Position numbers and translations under genes: made by a program. Below are positions 16,085 through 24,834 of a stretch of DNA of 64,000 nt, one piece after another. Source of the stretch: CAVUNY01 sp963768585. GTDB lineage: Bacteria > Chloroflexota > Anaerolineae > Anaerolineales > Anaerolineaceae. The stretch is taken from positions 1-64,000 of the forward strand of contig CAVYIF010000015.1 of NCBI GenBank assembly GCA_963768585.1. Direction: 5' to 3'. The notes below the pieces were generated by a model. The model did not search any database and had not been told where the DNA came from. It was given only the letters and a program-made list of their open reading frames with translations. Numbering within the stretch: position 1 is the first letter of the stretch; each line of letters starts with the position of its first letter.

Positions 16085-16573
16085 TTACAGAACCGGGTAA
16101 ACGACTTCTTCACTCGGTTTATAGGGGGCTTTGGCTTTCTTCGTAGCCACACCTTTGACTGCCCAGAAAATTTCCGCGAAGCGATTAACCAGGGTAAGCA
16201 GTTCCATGGCGTTCGCCCGGCTGGCGGTCTGGCGCGATTTGGAACCGGCCTGGAAAATCTTGTGGACTAGTTCAGGCAGTTCGGGGAACTTGTCGATTTG
16301 TTCCTTCTTAATAAAATCGCCAAAAATGACGCGCACTTCATGTTTGCACAGTTCGGCATGTTCTTCTTTTACAGCCACATAGCGCGACATGCTGTTCAGA
16401 AATTCCAGATCATGCTCTTTGTGAGCCGCAGCCAGGTCGGCCATCAGGTCATCCATGCGAACCACGGTCAAAGCAGCCACCTGTGCCAGGTGGGGATCGT
16501 AAATGCCGCACGGAATATCGCAATGGGCCTGGGCCTCATCTTGTACAAATGAATCAAGTAGCTTGTGGATCAT
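16085..16573 (-). CDS. sodN: Nickel superoxide dismutase
   Basis: 162 residues. A 16-residue propeptide (MIHKLLDSFVQDEAQA) precedes HCDIPCGIYDP, the nickel hook of NiSOD: after cleavage His17 becomes residue 1, and Cys18 and Cys22 become the Cys2 and Cys6 ligands, with Tyr25 as Tyr9. The remainder is helical, as expected for the four-helix hexamer that converts superoxide to hydrogen peroxide and oxygen. The ATG at 16573 has GGAGG seven bases upstream; a longer frame would start inside the ribosome site. The tail of about 17 residues (KAKAPYKPSEEVVYPVL) extends beyond the usual end. Confidence 0.93.
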   Translation of the reverse strand: MIHKLLDSFVQDEAQAHCDIPCGIYDPHLAQVAALTVVRMDDLMADLAAAHKEHDLEFLNSMSRYVAVKEEHAELCKHEVRVIFGDFIKKEQIDKFPELPELVHKIFQAGSKSRQTASRANAMELLTLVNRFAEIFWAVKGVATKKAKAPYKPSEEVVYPVL

Positions 16574-16626
16574 TAAAAATCCTCCTTTAGAATTGAATAT
16601 ACCACCCAATCTTTAGATCTATCTTG

Positions 16627-16655
16627 ATCATATATATCAATGATGGTTTTGTCAA
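16627..16655 (-). promoter_or_regulatory. sodN promoter and candidate operator
   Basis: Read on the minus strand: TTGACA (16655-16650), a 17-base spacer, then TATGAT (16632-16627), about 54 bases before the sodN start. TTGAT and ATCAA half-sites (16625-16629 and 16637-16641) overlap the -10 box, a possible site for a Fur/Nur-type or other repressor. Confidence 0.7.
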
Positions 16656-16679
16656 GAAAGGTTAAATAAGTCTAATTTA

Positions 16680-16801
16680 ATGTTGGATCCGTCAGCGCCG
16701 GTATGATTCTGACACGCGCAGGAATGGCCTGGCTTGCTTTACACGTCGCCTCCCGAGAGGGAATTCCATTCTTTTTCCATCCCATGGGAGGGGTGATATA
16801 G
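16680..16801 (+). pseudogene. Possible short gene remnant upstream of serine hydrolase
   Basis: An open stretch reading MILTRAGMAWLALHVAS then EGIPFFFHPMGGVI ends at a TAG, after which the same frame continues as GLQMGIMVIIPEAIKMKRE. The hydrophobic, protein-like text suggests the end of a membrane protein with an internal stop, but no family is recognised. This is the main content of the 312-base gap between sodN and the hydrolase. Confidence 0.2.
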
Positions 16802-16885
16802 GGGCTGCAAATGGGTATTATGGTGATAATCCCTGAAGCTATAAAAATGAAAAGGGAGACGATTTTGACGGAAACAAAGGGAGGG

Positions 16886-18475
16886 ATGATGGGTACCAAA
16901 TTTTCTAACCGGCCGAATGCGGCCCGCTCGATCCTGGCTGTCTGCCTGCGCTGCTTGCTGATCGGCGTCTTGCTCTTACTCACCCTGGGCAGCAAACAGC
17001 CCGGAAACGTACAGGCCATGTCCTGGCCCACGTCGACCCCGGAGGCACAGGGCATAGACTCGAATGATTTAATCGGGATGTTGGATTGGATTGAAGCGAA
17101 CCAATATAACGTCCACAGCATCCTGATCATGCGCCATGGCAAGCTCGTCATGGAGGCCTATTATCCACCCTTCACCAGGCAAGATATCCAGATGCAGTTC
17201 TCCGGCACAAAAAGTTTTCTCTCTGCACTGTTTGGAATTGCTGTGGGCGAAGGGAAAATCCAGAATATCAACCAATCGTTTCTAAACTATTTCCAAGATG
17301 TCCCCATTCAGAATATGAGTGAGTGGAAGCAGCAGATCACGATTTTGGACCTGCTCAATATGACCAGCGGCCTGGAGATGTGTGACAACTACATGGATGA
17401 CTATCCTGACCCGGTTCAAACGTCTCTTGACAAACCCGTCCATTTCGAGCCAGGGACCGATTTTGAATATAACCCATGCAATGCCATCATATTGGCTGAC
17501 ATCCTGGAAAAAGCGACCGGTATGAGAGCGTATGACTACGGCGAGGTCAAATTATTCAAACCGCTGGGGATCAAGGATGTGTTTTGGGCTTCTTATGGCA
17601 CTGGTTTGACCCAGGGGAACGTCGGCCTGATGGTCAACGCGCGGGATATGCTCAAGTTTGGCATGCTGTACCTTCAAAATGGGGTATGGGAAGGTAGGCA
17701 GGTCATCCCGGCTGATTGGGTGGCAGCCACCTTTACCATGAACGATAAGGGATATGGATACCAATGGTGGCAGGGTCTCGGTGGTATCGGTGCATCCGGA
17801 TATTCCGGGCAGCGCATCTTCGTTTTTCCACAGCAGGATATCGTGATCGTCATCACCGCAGAAGTTCCAGAGGAATGGATTGCTGACAACCTGGCGATTA
17901 CACCCCTGTTTGCGATTCGCTCGGATGAAGCCCTGCCCGAAAGCCCGGCGTCTGCGCTGCTGGCTGAAAGGATCTGGGACATTGAACACCCCCTATCGCT
18001 GGACGTGCCGCCCCTGCCTTCCATGGCAACCGCCATAGATGGGAAAACCATCCGGTTGGAAGACAACTTGTTGGGGTGGAAAACCGCCCGGCTGGAGTTC
18101 AAGAAAAAATACGCTTACCTGCACATCACCACGCAGACGGATGCCAACATAAAGAAATTTACCATCGGGCTGAATGGGATCTATCGCGGTACCATGCAAA
18201 AAGCGGTGCCTGAAATGATCATGTCTGAACCCCCACAACGCTACAACCTGAATCCTTTTGAATTTAATTTCGTCTTGGGAACTCCGATCGACGGGATAAC
18301 CTGGATGAAGGGTGCGTGGCTGGGTGAAGATACTTTCACCCTCATCGTGCAGGATTCGCGCGACTTCGACCTGGACTCGCTCACCTTCCACTTCTCCCCG
18401 CCTGGTGTCACCATCGATTGGTTCTCCGATAGAGAACAGGCAACGCAGATGACTTTCCAGGGCCAGATTCATTAA
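16886..18475 (+). CDS. Secreted serine hydrolase (class C beta-lactamase family)
   Basis: About 529 residues. An N-terminal hydrophobic segment (about residues 15-35) looks like a signal peptide or anchor. The SxxK motif is SGTK (Ser106, Lys109) and the tyrosine motif is FEYNPCN (Tyr195). The third motif is probably near the GYSGQRIF region. Such enzymes are esterases or D-amino peptidases acting outside the membrane. Residues about 375-530 form an extra C-terminal domain of unknown function. The start is uncertain: ATGs at 16847, 16886 and 16889 are all possible, with AAAGGGAGG just before the last two. Confidence 0.82.
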   Translation: MMGTKFSNRPNAARSILAVCLRCLLIGVLLLLTLGSKQPGNVQAMSWPTSTPEAQGIDSNDLIGMLDWIEANQYNVHSILIMRHGKLVMEAYYPPFTRQDIQMQFSGTKSFLSALFGIAVGEGKIQNINQSFLNYFQDVPIQNMSEWKQQITILDLLNMTSGLEMCDNYMDDYPDPVQTSLDKPVHFEPGTDFEYNPCNAIILADILEKATGMRAYDYGEVKLFKPLGIKDVFWASYGTGLTQGNVGLMVNARDMLKFGMLYLQNGVWEGRQVIPADWVAATFTMNDKGYGYQWWQGLGGIGASGYSGQRIFVFPQQDIVIVITAEVPEEWIADNLAITPLFAIRSDEALPESPASALLAERIWDIEHPLSLDVPPLPSMATAIDGKTIRLEDNLLGWKTARLEFKKKYAYLHITTQTDANIKKFTIGLNGIYRGTMQKAVPEMIMSEPPQRYNLNPFEFNFVLGTPIDGITWMKGAWLGEDTFTLIVQDSRDFDLDSLTFHFSPPGVTIDWFSDREQATQMTFQGQIH

Positions 18476-18555
18476 GAACCTGTCCGAAAATTAATTGCAT
18501 CCGGATAGATACTATACCGCTCCAGATCCATTCCACGCGGGGGTGCACGAAAAAA

Positions 18556-18595
18556 CCGGGGAGTTTTGACCCAATATACGGCCAAAACTCCCCGG
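18556..18595. terminator. Terminator between serine hydrolase and GH105
   Basis: A 13-bp perfect stem CCGGGGAGTTTTG / CAAAACTCCCCGG (18556-18568, 18583-18595) with a 14-base loop lies between the convergent stops. Confidence 0.75.
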
Positions 18596-18618
18596 CTCAA
18601 TTCCTGGCAAGCCGGATA

Positions 18619-19698
18619 TTACCGGTAGCTGTACTCGGAAAGCAGCATCAGGCTCAAACCCTGACCATACATGGTAGGGTAACGCGACAGGCGCGAATAC
18701 TCTTCGATCGTCTTCATGATTGGGGTTCCACCGGAGACGCCGGTCACAGCACCCTCTTCATTAATCGTACTTAACACCCCACCGATCGCCCTTTCGACCG
18801 CGGGCAGATAACGCTCTTCCGGCAGCACGCCCTGGTGGATCGATTTCAAGATCCCGGCGGCGATGCCGGCGCTGCCCGAAGTCTCCTGGTAAAAATCGGG
18901 CTGGTCCATCACCGTCGACCACAGACCGTTCGCCGCCTGGTAATGAATCAGCCCATCCACCATGCGCTGGTAGCGTTCGCCGATTTCCAATGGCAGTGTA
19001 ACCATATCTTGGATCTCATCCAGGATCAAGGGCGCGCCAACCGTGATCCAGGCATTACCGCGCGTCCAGCGTGCGCTGGATTTGTGGCTCTTTTCGGCGC
19101 AAAAATACCCGTGAAACAGCACGCCGGTTTGCGAATCTTGAAGGTACTGCAAATGGAGCTGTAATTGCTGGGCTGCCTCCTGGGCGAATTTGACATCCCC
19201 GGTCATCCGGCCAACCCGGGCCAGGAACAGGACCACCATAAAGACTGTGTCCGCCCAAATCTGCTCGGTCAGGTCGCCGCCGTGCTGAAAAGCGCCGGTC
19301 ATGGTGCGCACGGAATTATCGAGGATCCAATTGGCATACTCAATCGCCGTATCCCGGAAATAGACATCCCCGGTGCGGCGGAACATATCCGGGAATATGG
19401 CAAAAGGCGTCATGACGTTGACATGCTGGAATTTACGCGCGAGATGCTTATTGCGCTGAACCCAGTTGACCAGATACTCCTGCACTTCCGGGATGCCGCT
19501 CTTGTCATAATAATAGGAAATGCAGTTTACACCCACACCCGGGTTCCAATCCCATTTATTGATATTCACGCCCCAGGCGGCACTATCGACATCTACCGCA
19601 CCTAACTTCTCGGACTGGCCTGAATGGTCCAAAGTCATAAACTTGAAGATCCTGCCGGCGGCTTGTTTTAAATTTTCTTTATCCAGTGCTGAATTCAT
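18619..19698 (-). CDS. GH105 unsaturated rhamnogalacturonyl hydrolase
   Basis: 359 residues, typical of GH88/GH105 enzymes, which hydrate and release the unsaturated uronic acid left by pectin lyases. Family motifs are EQIWADTVFM (catalytic Asp150), ARWTRGNAW (near 210-218) and ETSGSAG (near 268-274). No signal peptide is seen, so action is cytoplasmic, as for YteR/YesR. It supports a rhamnogalacturonan-degrading lifestyle together with the GH78 gene. Confidence 0.87.
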   Translation of the reverse strand: MNSALDKENLKQAAGRIFKFMTLDHSGQSEKLGAVDVDSAAWGVNINKWDWNPGVGVNCISYYYDKSGIPEVQEYLVNWVQRNKHLARKFQHVNVMTPFAIFPDMFRRTGDVYFRDTAIEYANWILDNSVRTMTGAFQHGGDLTEQIWADTVFMVVLFLARVGRMTGDVKFAQEAAQQLQLHLQYLQDSQTGVLFHGYFCAEKSHKSSARWTRGNAWITVGAPLILDEIQDMVTLPLEIGERYQRMVDGLIHYQAANGLWSTVMDQPDFYQETSGSAGIAAGILKSIHQGVLPEERYLPAVERAIGGVLSTINEEGAVTGVSGGTPIMKTIEEYSRLSRYPTMYGQGLSLMLLSEYSYR

Positions 19699-19731
19699 CC
19701 TGTTTGCTCCTGATACCCAATGCGCCCGGGC

Positions 19732-20388
19732 TTATAGGGCGTCTGTTTCCTCGCGGAGATCGACAATTTTTTCTACAAGCGGCTCGAGCGCTTGTTTGAG
19801 CGCCTCCAGTTTGACATCCGCCACCTTTAAGATGAGCAGCCGGGTGCTGGTACTTTCGCCCTGAATGGCACCCATGCCGACAATATTACCACCCAGGGCA
19901 TGGATGGCGCCCGCCAGCTCGAATAATTTTCCAGCCTTATCCACAACTTCGACCGTCAGCCGCACGCCGGGGGTACGCGCGCCAAGCATTTCCAGCAGGA
20001 TCCGGAAAAGATCGGTCTCGGTGATGAGGCCCACCAGGCGGCCGGCCTGCATCACCGGCAAACTGCTGATGTTGGCATCCGACATAATGCTCGCCGCTTT
20101 TTCGACGGTGGTATCTGGCGTGGTGGTGATGACCTTGGACGTCATGACGCGCTCTACGGTAATCTTTGACAGCAGGTAGCTGATCTCCCAAACGCTTAAT
20201 GTAGTGGCCTGCGATGGGGAAGCGTTCATCAGGTCGGTATCGGTGACAATGCCGACCAGCTTGCCGTTCTTGTCAACTACCGGGTAACGGCGCACATGAT
20301 CTCTCTTCATGCGCGCCAGGGCATCCTGAGCCGGGACATCCGCGGTGACAGTCAGGACCGGATGAGACATGCGTTCTCCTACCAACAT
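19732..20388 (-). CDS. CBS-pair protein with C-terminal ACT domain
   Basis: 218 residues: two CBS motifs (about 5-62 and 78-135, including RRYPVVDKNGKLVGIVTDTDL and SSLPVMQAGRLVGLITETDL) followed by an ACT-like domain (about 142-210). The layout resembles AcuB-type adenylate-sensing regulators. A GGAG ribosome site precedes the ATG at 20388. It is 33 bases upstream of the GH105 gene on the same strand and may be cotranscribed. The partner is unknown. Confidence 0.85.
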   Translation of the reverse strand: MLVGERMSHPVLTVTADVPAQDALARMKRDHVRRYPVVDKNGKLVGIVTDTDLMNASPSQATTLSVWEISYLLSKITVERVMTSKVITTTPDTTVEKAASIMSDANISSLPVMQAGRLVGLITETDLFRILLEMLGARTPGVRLTVEVVDKAGKLFELAGAIHALGGNIVGMGAIQGESTSTRLLILKVADVKLEALKQALEPLVEKIVDLREETDAL

Positions 20389-20503
20389 AGCTGCATCTCC
20401 TTTGGGTGAATCATCGAGTGAATAAATGAATTTTACATCATATCTGGCGATCGAAAGAAAGAGAGTAACAAAATCTCCAGGCTTATAACAACGAAGTCTT
20501 AAC

Positions 20504-20548
20504 TTTTAAGTACTGATTGCCGCTTTGAGCGGCAATCAGTACTTAAAA
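20504..20548 (-). terminator. Strong hairpin terminator after the beta-helix gene
   Basis: A perfect 21-bp stem (20504-20524 with 20528-20548) with a TTG loop; the arms end in A- and T-runs, giving a U-tract on either strand. It lies 20 bases after the stop of the beta-helix gene. Confidence 0.88.
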
Positions 20549-20567
20549 ACGTTCATCTGCGTGCAGG

Positions 20568-23177
20568 TTATCTCATCACCACCGGGATGAAGACACGCAT
20601 ATAGCCGCCTTCGTAGGCGCCCATATCGTACTTCAGACCTTTGGGCCGGGCGTTATTGTTCAAATCCTTCGCCAGGCCGGTATTGCAGGCATCGACTGCC
20701 GGCGAGGTACTTTGCAGATGGTAATTACCCCCACCCGTGAATCTCGGATCTGCGTTCAAGCCGACGATAGCGCTCTGGTCGATGTTGCAGCTTGAGGAAG
20801 GTGAAAACATGTTCCAGAAACCACCGGACTGATTTCCCCAGGCGATGCTGTTTGTGACCAGGCTGCCAGTGTTGTTGGATGAGAACCCGGCCCCATTGGT
20901 GCTGTCGGCGATGGTCACGTGGTTGATGCTGAAGGTGCCGTCCTCGCTTCGAATGCCGCCCCCAAGCCCCACGGTGGACCGGTTGGCATAAAACAGGCTG
21001 TTCTCCACCGTCGAAGCGGCAGCACCGGTCTGGAAGATCGCTCCTCCGCGCACGGCCTGGTTGTCATAAAGATGGGTAAAAGTCATGTTCAACGACCCGC
21101 CAGAGATGTAGAGCGCCCCGCCATGCCCGGTGTTATTGGCGTCAGAATCAGCCAGGTTGTCGTGGAAGGCACTGCACTCGCCCGCCGGATTGCAGCCCGT
21201 CGCCAGGATGCCGGCCGAGTCGGCCGCTTCCTCTGTACGAACATCCGGCACGGCAAAATTAGATTTGATGGTCAGCGCAGAGTTCACGGCATAGATCGCC
21301 CCACCGTTCACGGTCGCCTGATTGTTGAGGAAGGTGCAGTTATCGGCTGTAAAGGGCGTGTTATTAAGATATATGGCGCCGCCGCTGCCGCTGGTGGCTT
21401 TGTTGCCATTCACGCCCATCCCAAACACGGCACCATCACAATCGACCTTGGCAGCGCCGCTGGCATAGATCGCCCCGCCGTTATCTGCCTGGTTGACCAT
21501 GATCTGCGGCCCGGTGTTAACATAATCGTCGAACCATACCCGCGAACCTCCGGTCAGGTAGAACAACCCGCCATTGCTGGCCGCCTGGTTGGAGGTCATT
21601 TGCAGGTTGCCGTACACATCGAAGTATCCGCCAGCATCGGCATAGCCCCCACCCCCATTCGCTCCGGCCGAGTTGGTGTTAAAGCTCACCAAATAGCCCT
21701 TGGTGGCCTGCAAGCCGACGGTATCGTTGTTGGTCAAGTAGATGGCACCGCCGCTGCCGCCGGCAGAATTAACTGCCAGGTAGCTGGGGCCGCCGGATGC
21801 GGTCAAATCTGCGTCTGCCAATCCCTCAACCGCCAGAGCGCCGCCGTTGTTATCGGCATGGTTCCAACGCAGGTCCCACCAGCCGGTAAAATCGAGCGTT
21901 CCCACATTGGTGTAGACTGCGCCACCGTCCGTCCCGGCGGTGTTGTACTGCAGGATCGCATTCTCTATATTAACATCTGGCGTTTGCGCCCCACTGACGC
22001 CCACCGCAATTCCACCACCCTTTTGCGTGGCAGTGTTGTGATCGATCGACGAACCGTTTTGCACATTCAGGACGCTGTCATTAAATACCCGGATGCCGCC
22101 GCCGATTTGAGAAGCGTTCTCGGTTACGACACTGTCATCCAGGGTCAGGGTGGCGCCGTTTAGATAGATTCCAGCACCGCGCGCATCACTGGAGCTGGTT
22201 GCCACATGCTTTTCCACCCGGCTGCCGTTTTTCAGCACGGCGGTGCTGTTCATCAAATACAGACCTCCGCCGTAGGTGCTGAGGGTAGCTGTCCATTTAT
22301 TGCTGCTGACCGTGGTGGCGTCCAGGGTGGCATTTGACCCGGCGTCCAGGTAGATACCCGGGCCGTTATAACCGCCGGTACCTGTCAGCCAGTTGGCCTG
22401 ATTGGTGCCCGTCCCGCCAATGGAAGAATTGGCCAGGTTGAGTGTGCTCGCGTTGGCATATATTCCGCCGCCGCTGGTCACCGCTCTGTTATTGTAGATT
22501 TTGCCAGAAAAGTTGAGTGTGCTGCTGCTGGCGTAGATGCCGGCGCCGGTTTTTGCACTGTTCCCGGCGCTGGCGCTGGTTGCGCAGCCGACCTGGGCGC
22601 CAGTAGAGGTCAGGGTGGAGCCATTGGCCAGATAGAGCCCGCCACCCAGGTTTTGCGCGTCATTATTGCATACTACAATCGTAGCGCCTTCCAGTGTAAC
22701 CTGGCTGGCGTCCGCGTAGATCCCGGCGCCATCGTAAGCCACGTTCGGCCCCGGCAGGGTCTCGCCGATGAAGACCGAATTGCGCAGGGTGACCTGTCCA
22801 CTATCGGTTACATGAATCCCACCGCCTTTGCCGGTCGCCCCTGCGGCCTGGTTCTGGACCACATCAGCGTTATCCAGCAGCAGCGTGCCGCCAGGTACCG
22901 AGAAGCCGCCGCCGTCCGGGGCGCAGTTGGCATAGACATCCGAAGCGCTGTTGTAACCGTTGAAGATCCCCCAAACGCGCGCCCCTCCGCCAGCGGTGGT
23001 AGCGGTGTTGTTGTAAATATCGGTATTATTATCCATGGTCACCGTTGCCGTCCCGGAGACATACACCCCGCCGCCGTAGGTGCCGTGGTTGTCATACAGC
23101 TTCACATTGTTCAGCGAAACCTGGGACGAGCCCAGCGCATCGACAGCCGCGCCAATTGCCCGTTCCCCAACGCACAC
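20568..23177 (-). CDS. C-terminal part of giant beta-helix surface protein
   Basis: About 865 residues dominated by degenerate repeats of the type NNxA...GGGxY (for example TYGGGVYVSG, TAGGGARVW, DGGAVYTN), the signature of polymorphic-membrane-protein / pectate-lyase-like right-handed parallel beta-helices. The C-terminus ends with FDMGAYEGGYMRVFIPVVMR-type text; a final hydrophobic-Pro-hydrophobic-Arg motif (VFIPVVMR) is common on exported proteins of this bacterial group. There is no proper start: a TGA lies immediately before the GTG at 23177. The segment is evidently the continuation of the upstream frames after a one-base shift near 23165. It probably acts at the cell surface in adhesion or glycan binding. 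Confidence 0.8.
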   Translation of the reverse strand: MCVGERAIGAAVDALGSSQVSLNNVKLYDNHGTYGGGVYVSGTATVTMDNNTDIYNNTATTAGGGARVWGIFNGYNSASDVYANCAPDGGGFSVPGGTLLLDNADVVQNQAAGATGKGGGIHVTDSGQVTLRNSVFIGETLPGPNVAYDGAGIYADASQVTLEGATIVVCNNDAQNLGGGLYLANGSTLTSTGAQVGCATSASAGNSAKTGAGIYASSSTLNFSGKIYNNRAVTSGGGIYANASTLNLANSSIGGTGTNQANWLTGTGGYNGPGIYLDAGSNATLDATTVSSNKWTATLSTYGGGLYLMNSTAVLKNGSRVEKHVATSSSDARGAGIYLNGATLTLDDSVVTENASQIGGGIRVFNDSVLNVQNGSSIDHNTATQKGGGIAVGVSGAQTPDVNIENAILQYNTAGTDGGAVYTNVGTLDFTGWWDLRWNHADNNGGALAVEGLADADLTASGGPSYLAVNSAGGSGGAIYLTNNDTVGLQATKGYLVSFNTNSAGANGGGGYADAGGYFDVYGNLQMTSNQAASNGGLFYLTGGSRVWFDDYVNTGPQIMVNQADNGGAIYASGAAKVDCDGAVFGMGVNGNKATSGSGGAIYLNNTPFTADNCTFLNNQATVNGGAIYAVNSALTIKSNFAVPDVRTEEAADSAGILATGCNPAGECSAFHDNLADSDANNTGHGGALYISGGSLNMTFTHLYDNQAVRGGAIFQTGAAASTVENSLFYANRSTVGLGGGIRSEDGTFSINHVTIADSTNGAGFSSNNTGSLVTNSIAWGNQSGGFWNMFSPSSSCNIDQSAIVGLNADPRFTGGGNYHLQSTSPAVDACNTGLAKDLNNNARPKGLKYDMGAYEGGYMRVFIPVVMR

Positions 23178-24834
23178 TCAGATCGCGTAGAGTCACAGTA
23201 GTGCCCGTTCCGCTGATATCAAACACACTACCGCCCTGCAGCACCCCTTCGGCACGGGTTTCTCCGGCGCCGGTTGTGGTACAGGTGGCATTATAACCAC
23301 CCTGGACGGTAAGCGATTTGGATATATCCACCGTTTCGAAGTAGACGCCAGCCGCCACGCGAATCGTCGCCCCAGCCGGCGCGGCATTGACCGCTTGTTG
23401 GAGGGTTGGGTAGCTGCAAGCGCCGTTCACCCCCACCCGGTTGCTCCCGGTCACCTCATCGGCACCCATATCGAAGGGTGATGCCGGTTGGGTGAGCAGG
23501 ATGGGGCGCAGTTCCAGGTCCATATCATAGGTCGATCCGGACGGGCAGCGGTCGCGCACCGGGCTGCCAGACTGCAAATGGAAATCCGATCCACCGGTAT
23601 TGACAAACAGCGGGTTGGTGTTCAGATTGGCCGCGCCAGTGTAACCGCCCTGCACATCGGAATAATCCACGTTTTGAGCCGCACTGTTCAGGCTGTACGG
23701 AGTGGTTCCAGACAACCGAACAGGACAGGTTAACCGTGGAACCGGACAGGTCGATCGCCCGTCCGGTGGCTGCGCCGGCAGCATTATTGTTGGCAAAAGT
23801 CACATTCACCCCGTTAAACGTGGAGGCGCTGATGAGCCGCAGCCCATCTCCCGCGGTAGAAGTGGCATTATTGCGGGCGAATAGCGTTCCATGGGCATTG
23901 AATGATGCCCCAAGCACGTAAACGCCGCCGCCCAGGGTGCCGGCATTGTTCATCACCCGCGCGTAATTGATCGATGCTGAACCGCTATTGAGATACAGCC
24001 CCCCTCCATACACAGAAGAAGTATTGTTTTCCAGACGCAGGCAGGGAGTGGTGGTGCAGTAACTATTGGAAATCCCTACAGTAACGGTCGAACTGTTGAA
24101 CGCAGCCAGGCCGCCCCCAAAATTGGTTGCCGAATTATAGCGAATACCTCCGGCATACATCACCAGGCTGCTGGCGTCCAGGTAGGCGCCGCCGCCGCTG
24201 CCCCCGGCAGTGTTGTTATAGATCTCAGCATTGTCGGACAGGATCACGGAGCTGGTCCCTGAGGCATAAACCCCACCGCCCTCCCCTGAGGAAGTGTTGA
24301 TCATGATTTCGGACGACGTTCCACTGACCGATAACGTGCCCCCGACGAGGAAAGCCCCGCCCCCCTGGACCGCTGTATTACTGTAAATATCCGAGCTGGC
24401 GGTCACCGTGGCAGTGCCATCGGCCAGGTACAGCCCGCCGCCCTGTCCGGTTCCGACTGGCAGTATTGCTGTAAATATCGGCGGAGGAAGCCAGGTTCAA
24501 AGACGGCGCGTATGTAGTGCCCAGGCTGGCGTATACCCCACCCCCATAGGGGGCGCTGTTGTGATGGATATTGGAACTGCTGAGCGTAGCCCGCCCACCA
24601 AACAAGCGCAGGCCACCGCCAAAGGAGCTGGCAGTGTTGTCGTGGATGTTGAGGCCGGTGGCGGTAAGAACAGAATTGGCGCCGATCCACACCCCGCCGC
24701 CCCAAAATGCCGTATTGTTGATGTACTTCCACATTGGTGAGGGTCAGCGAGCCGGCAGCGGTAATCCCAAAGCGGATGCCCCCGCCTTCGACTGCGGAGA
24801 TGCCATTAATGATAATCAATTTGCTCAAGGGCAA
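23140..24834 (-). pseudogene. Frameshifted middle of the giant beta-helix protein
   Basis: Continuous repeat-type protein text can be followed only by changing frame. It passes from the subtilase frame to a short frame (SKLIIINGISAVEGGGIRFG) at about 24830, then to another (WGGGVWIGANSV) at about 24735, then to another (GQGGGLYLADGTATV) at about 24465, then to another (YSLNSAAQNVDYSDVQ) at about 23720, and to the C-terminal frame at about 23165. All five shifts have the same sign, equal to one extra base. A second beta-helix opening is present (SYPTLQQAVNAAPAGATIRV, near 23400). Either the sequence has insertion errors here, or the gene is decaying. Confidence 0.8.

Noticed and set aside
20919..22163. 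A 414-codon + strand frame over the beta-helix gene
   Set aside because: It is opposite the GGGxY repeats and has no motif; repeat composition explains the openness.
23140..24834. Programmed +1 frameshifting in the beta-helix gene
   Set aside because: No shared slippery codon or stop context is found at the five sites; GGAA before four of them is too short to be convincing. Sequence error or decay is simpler.
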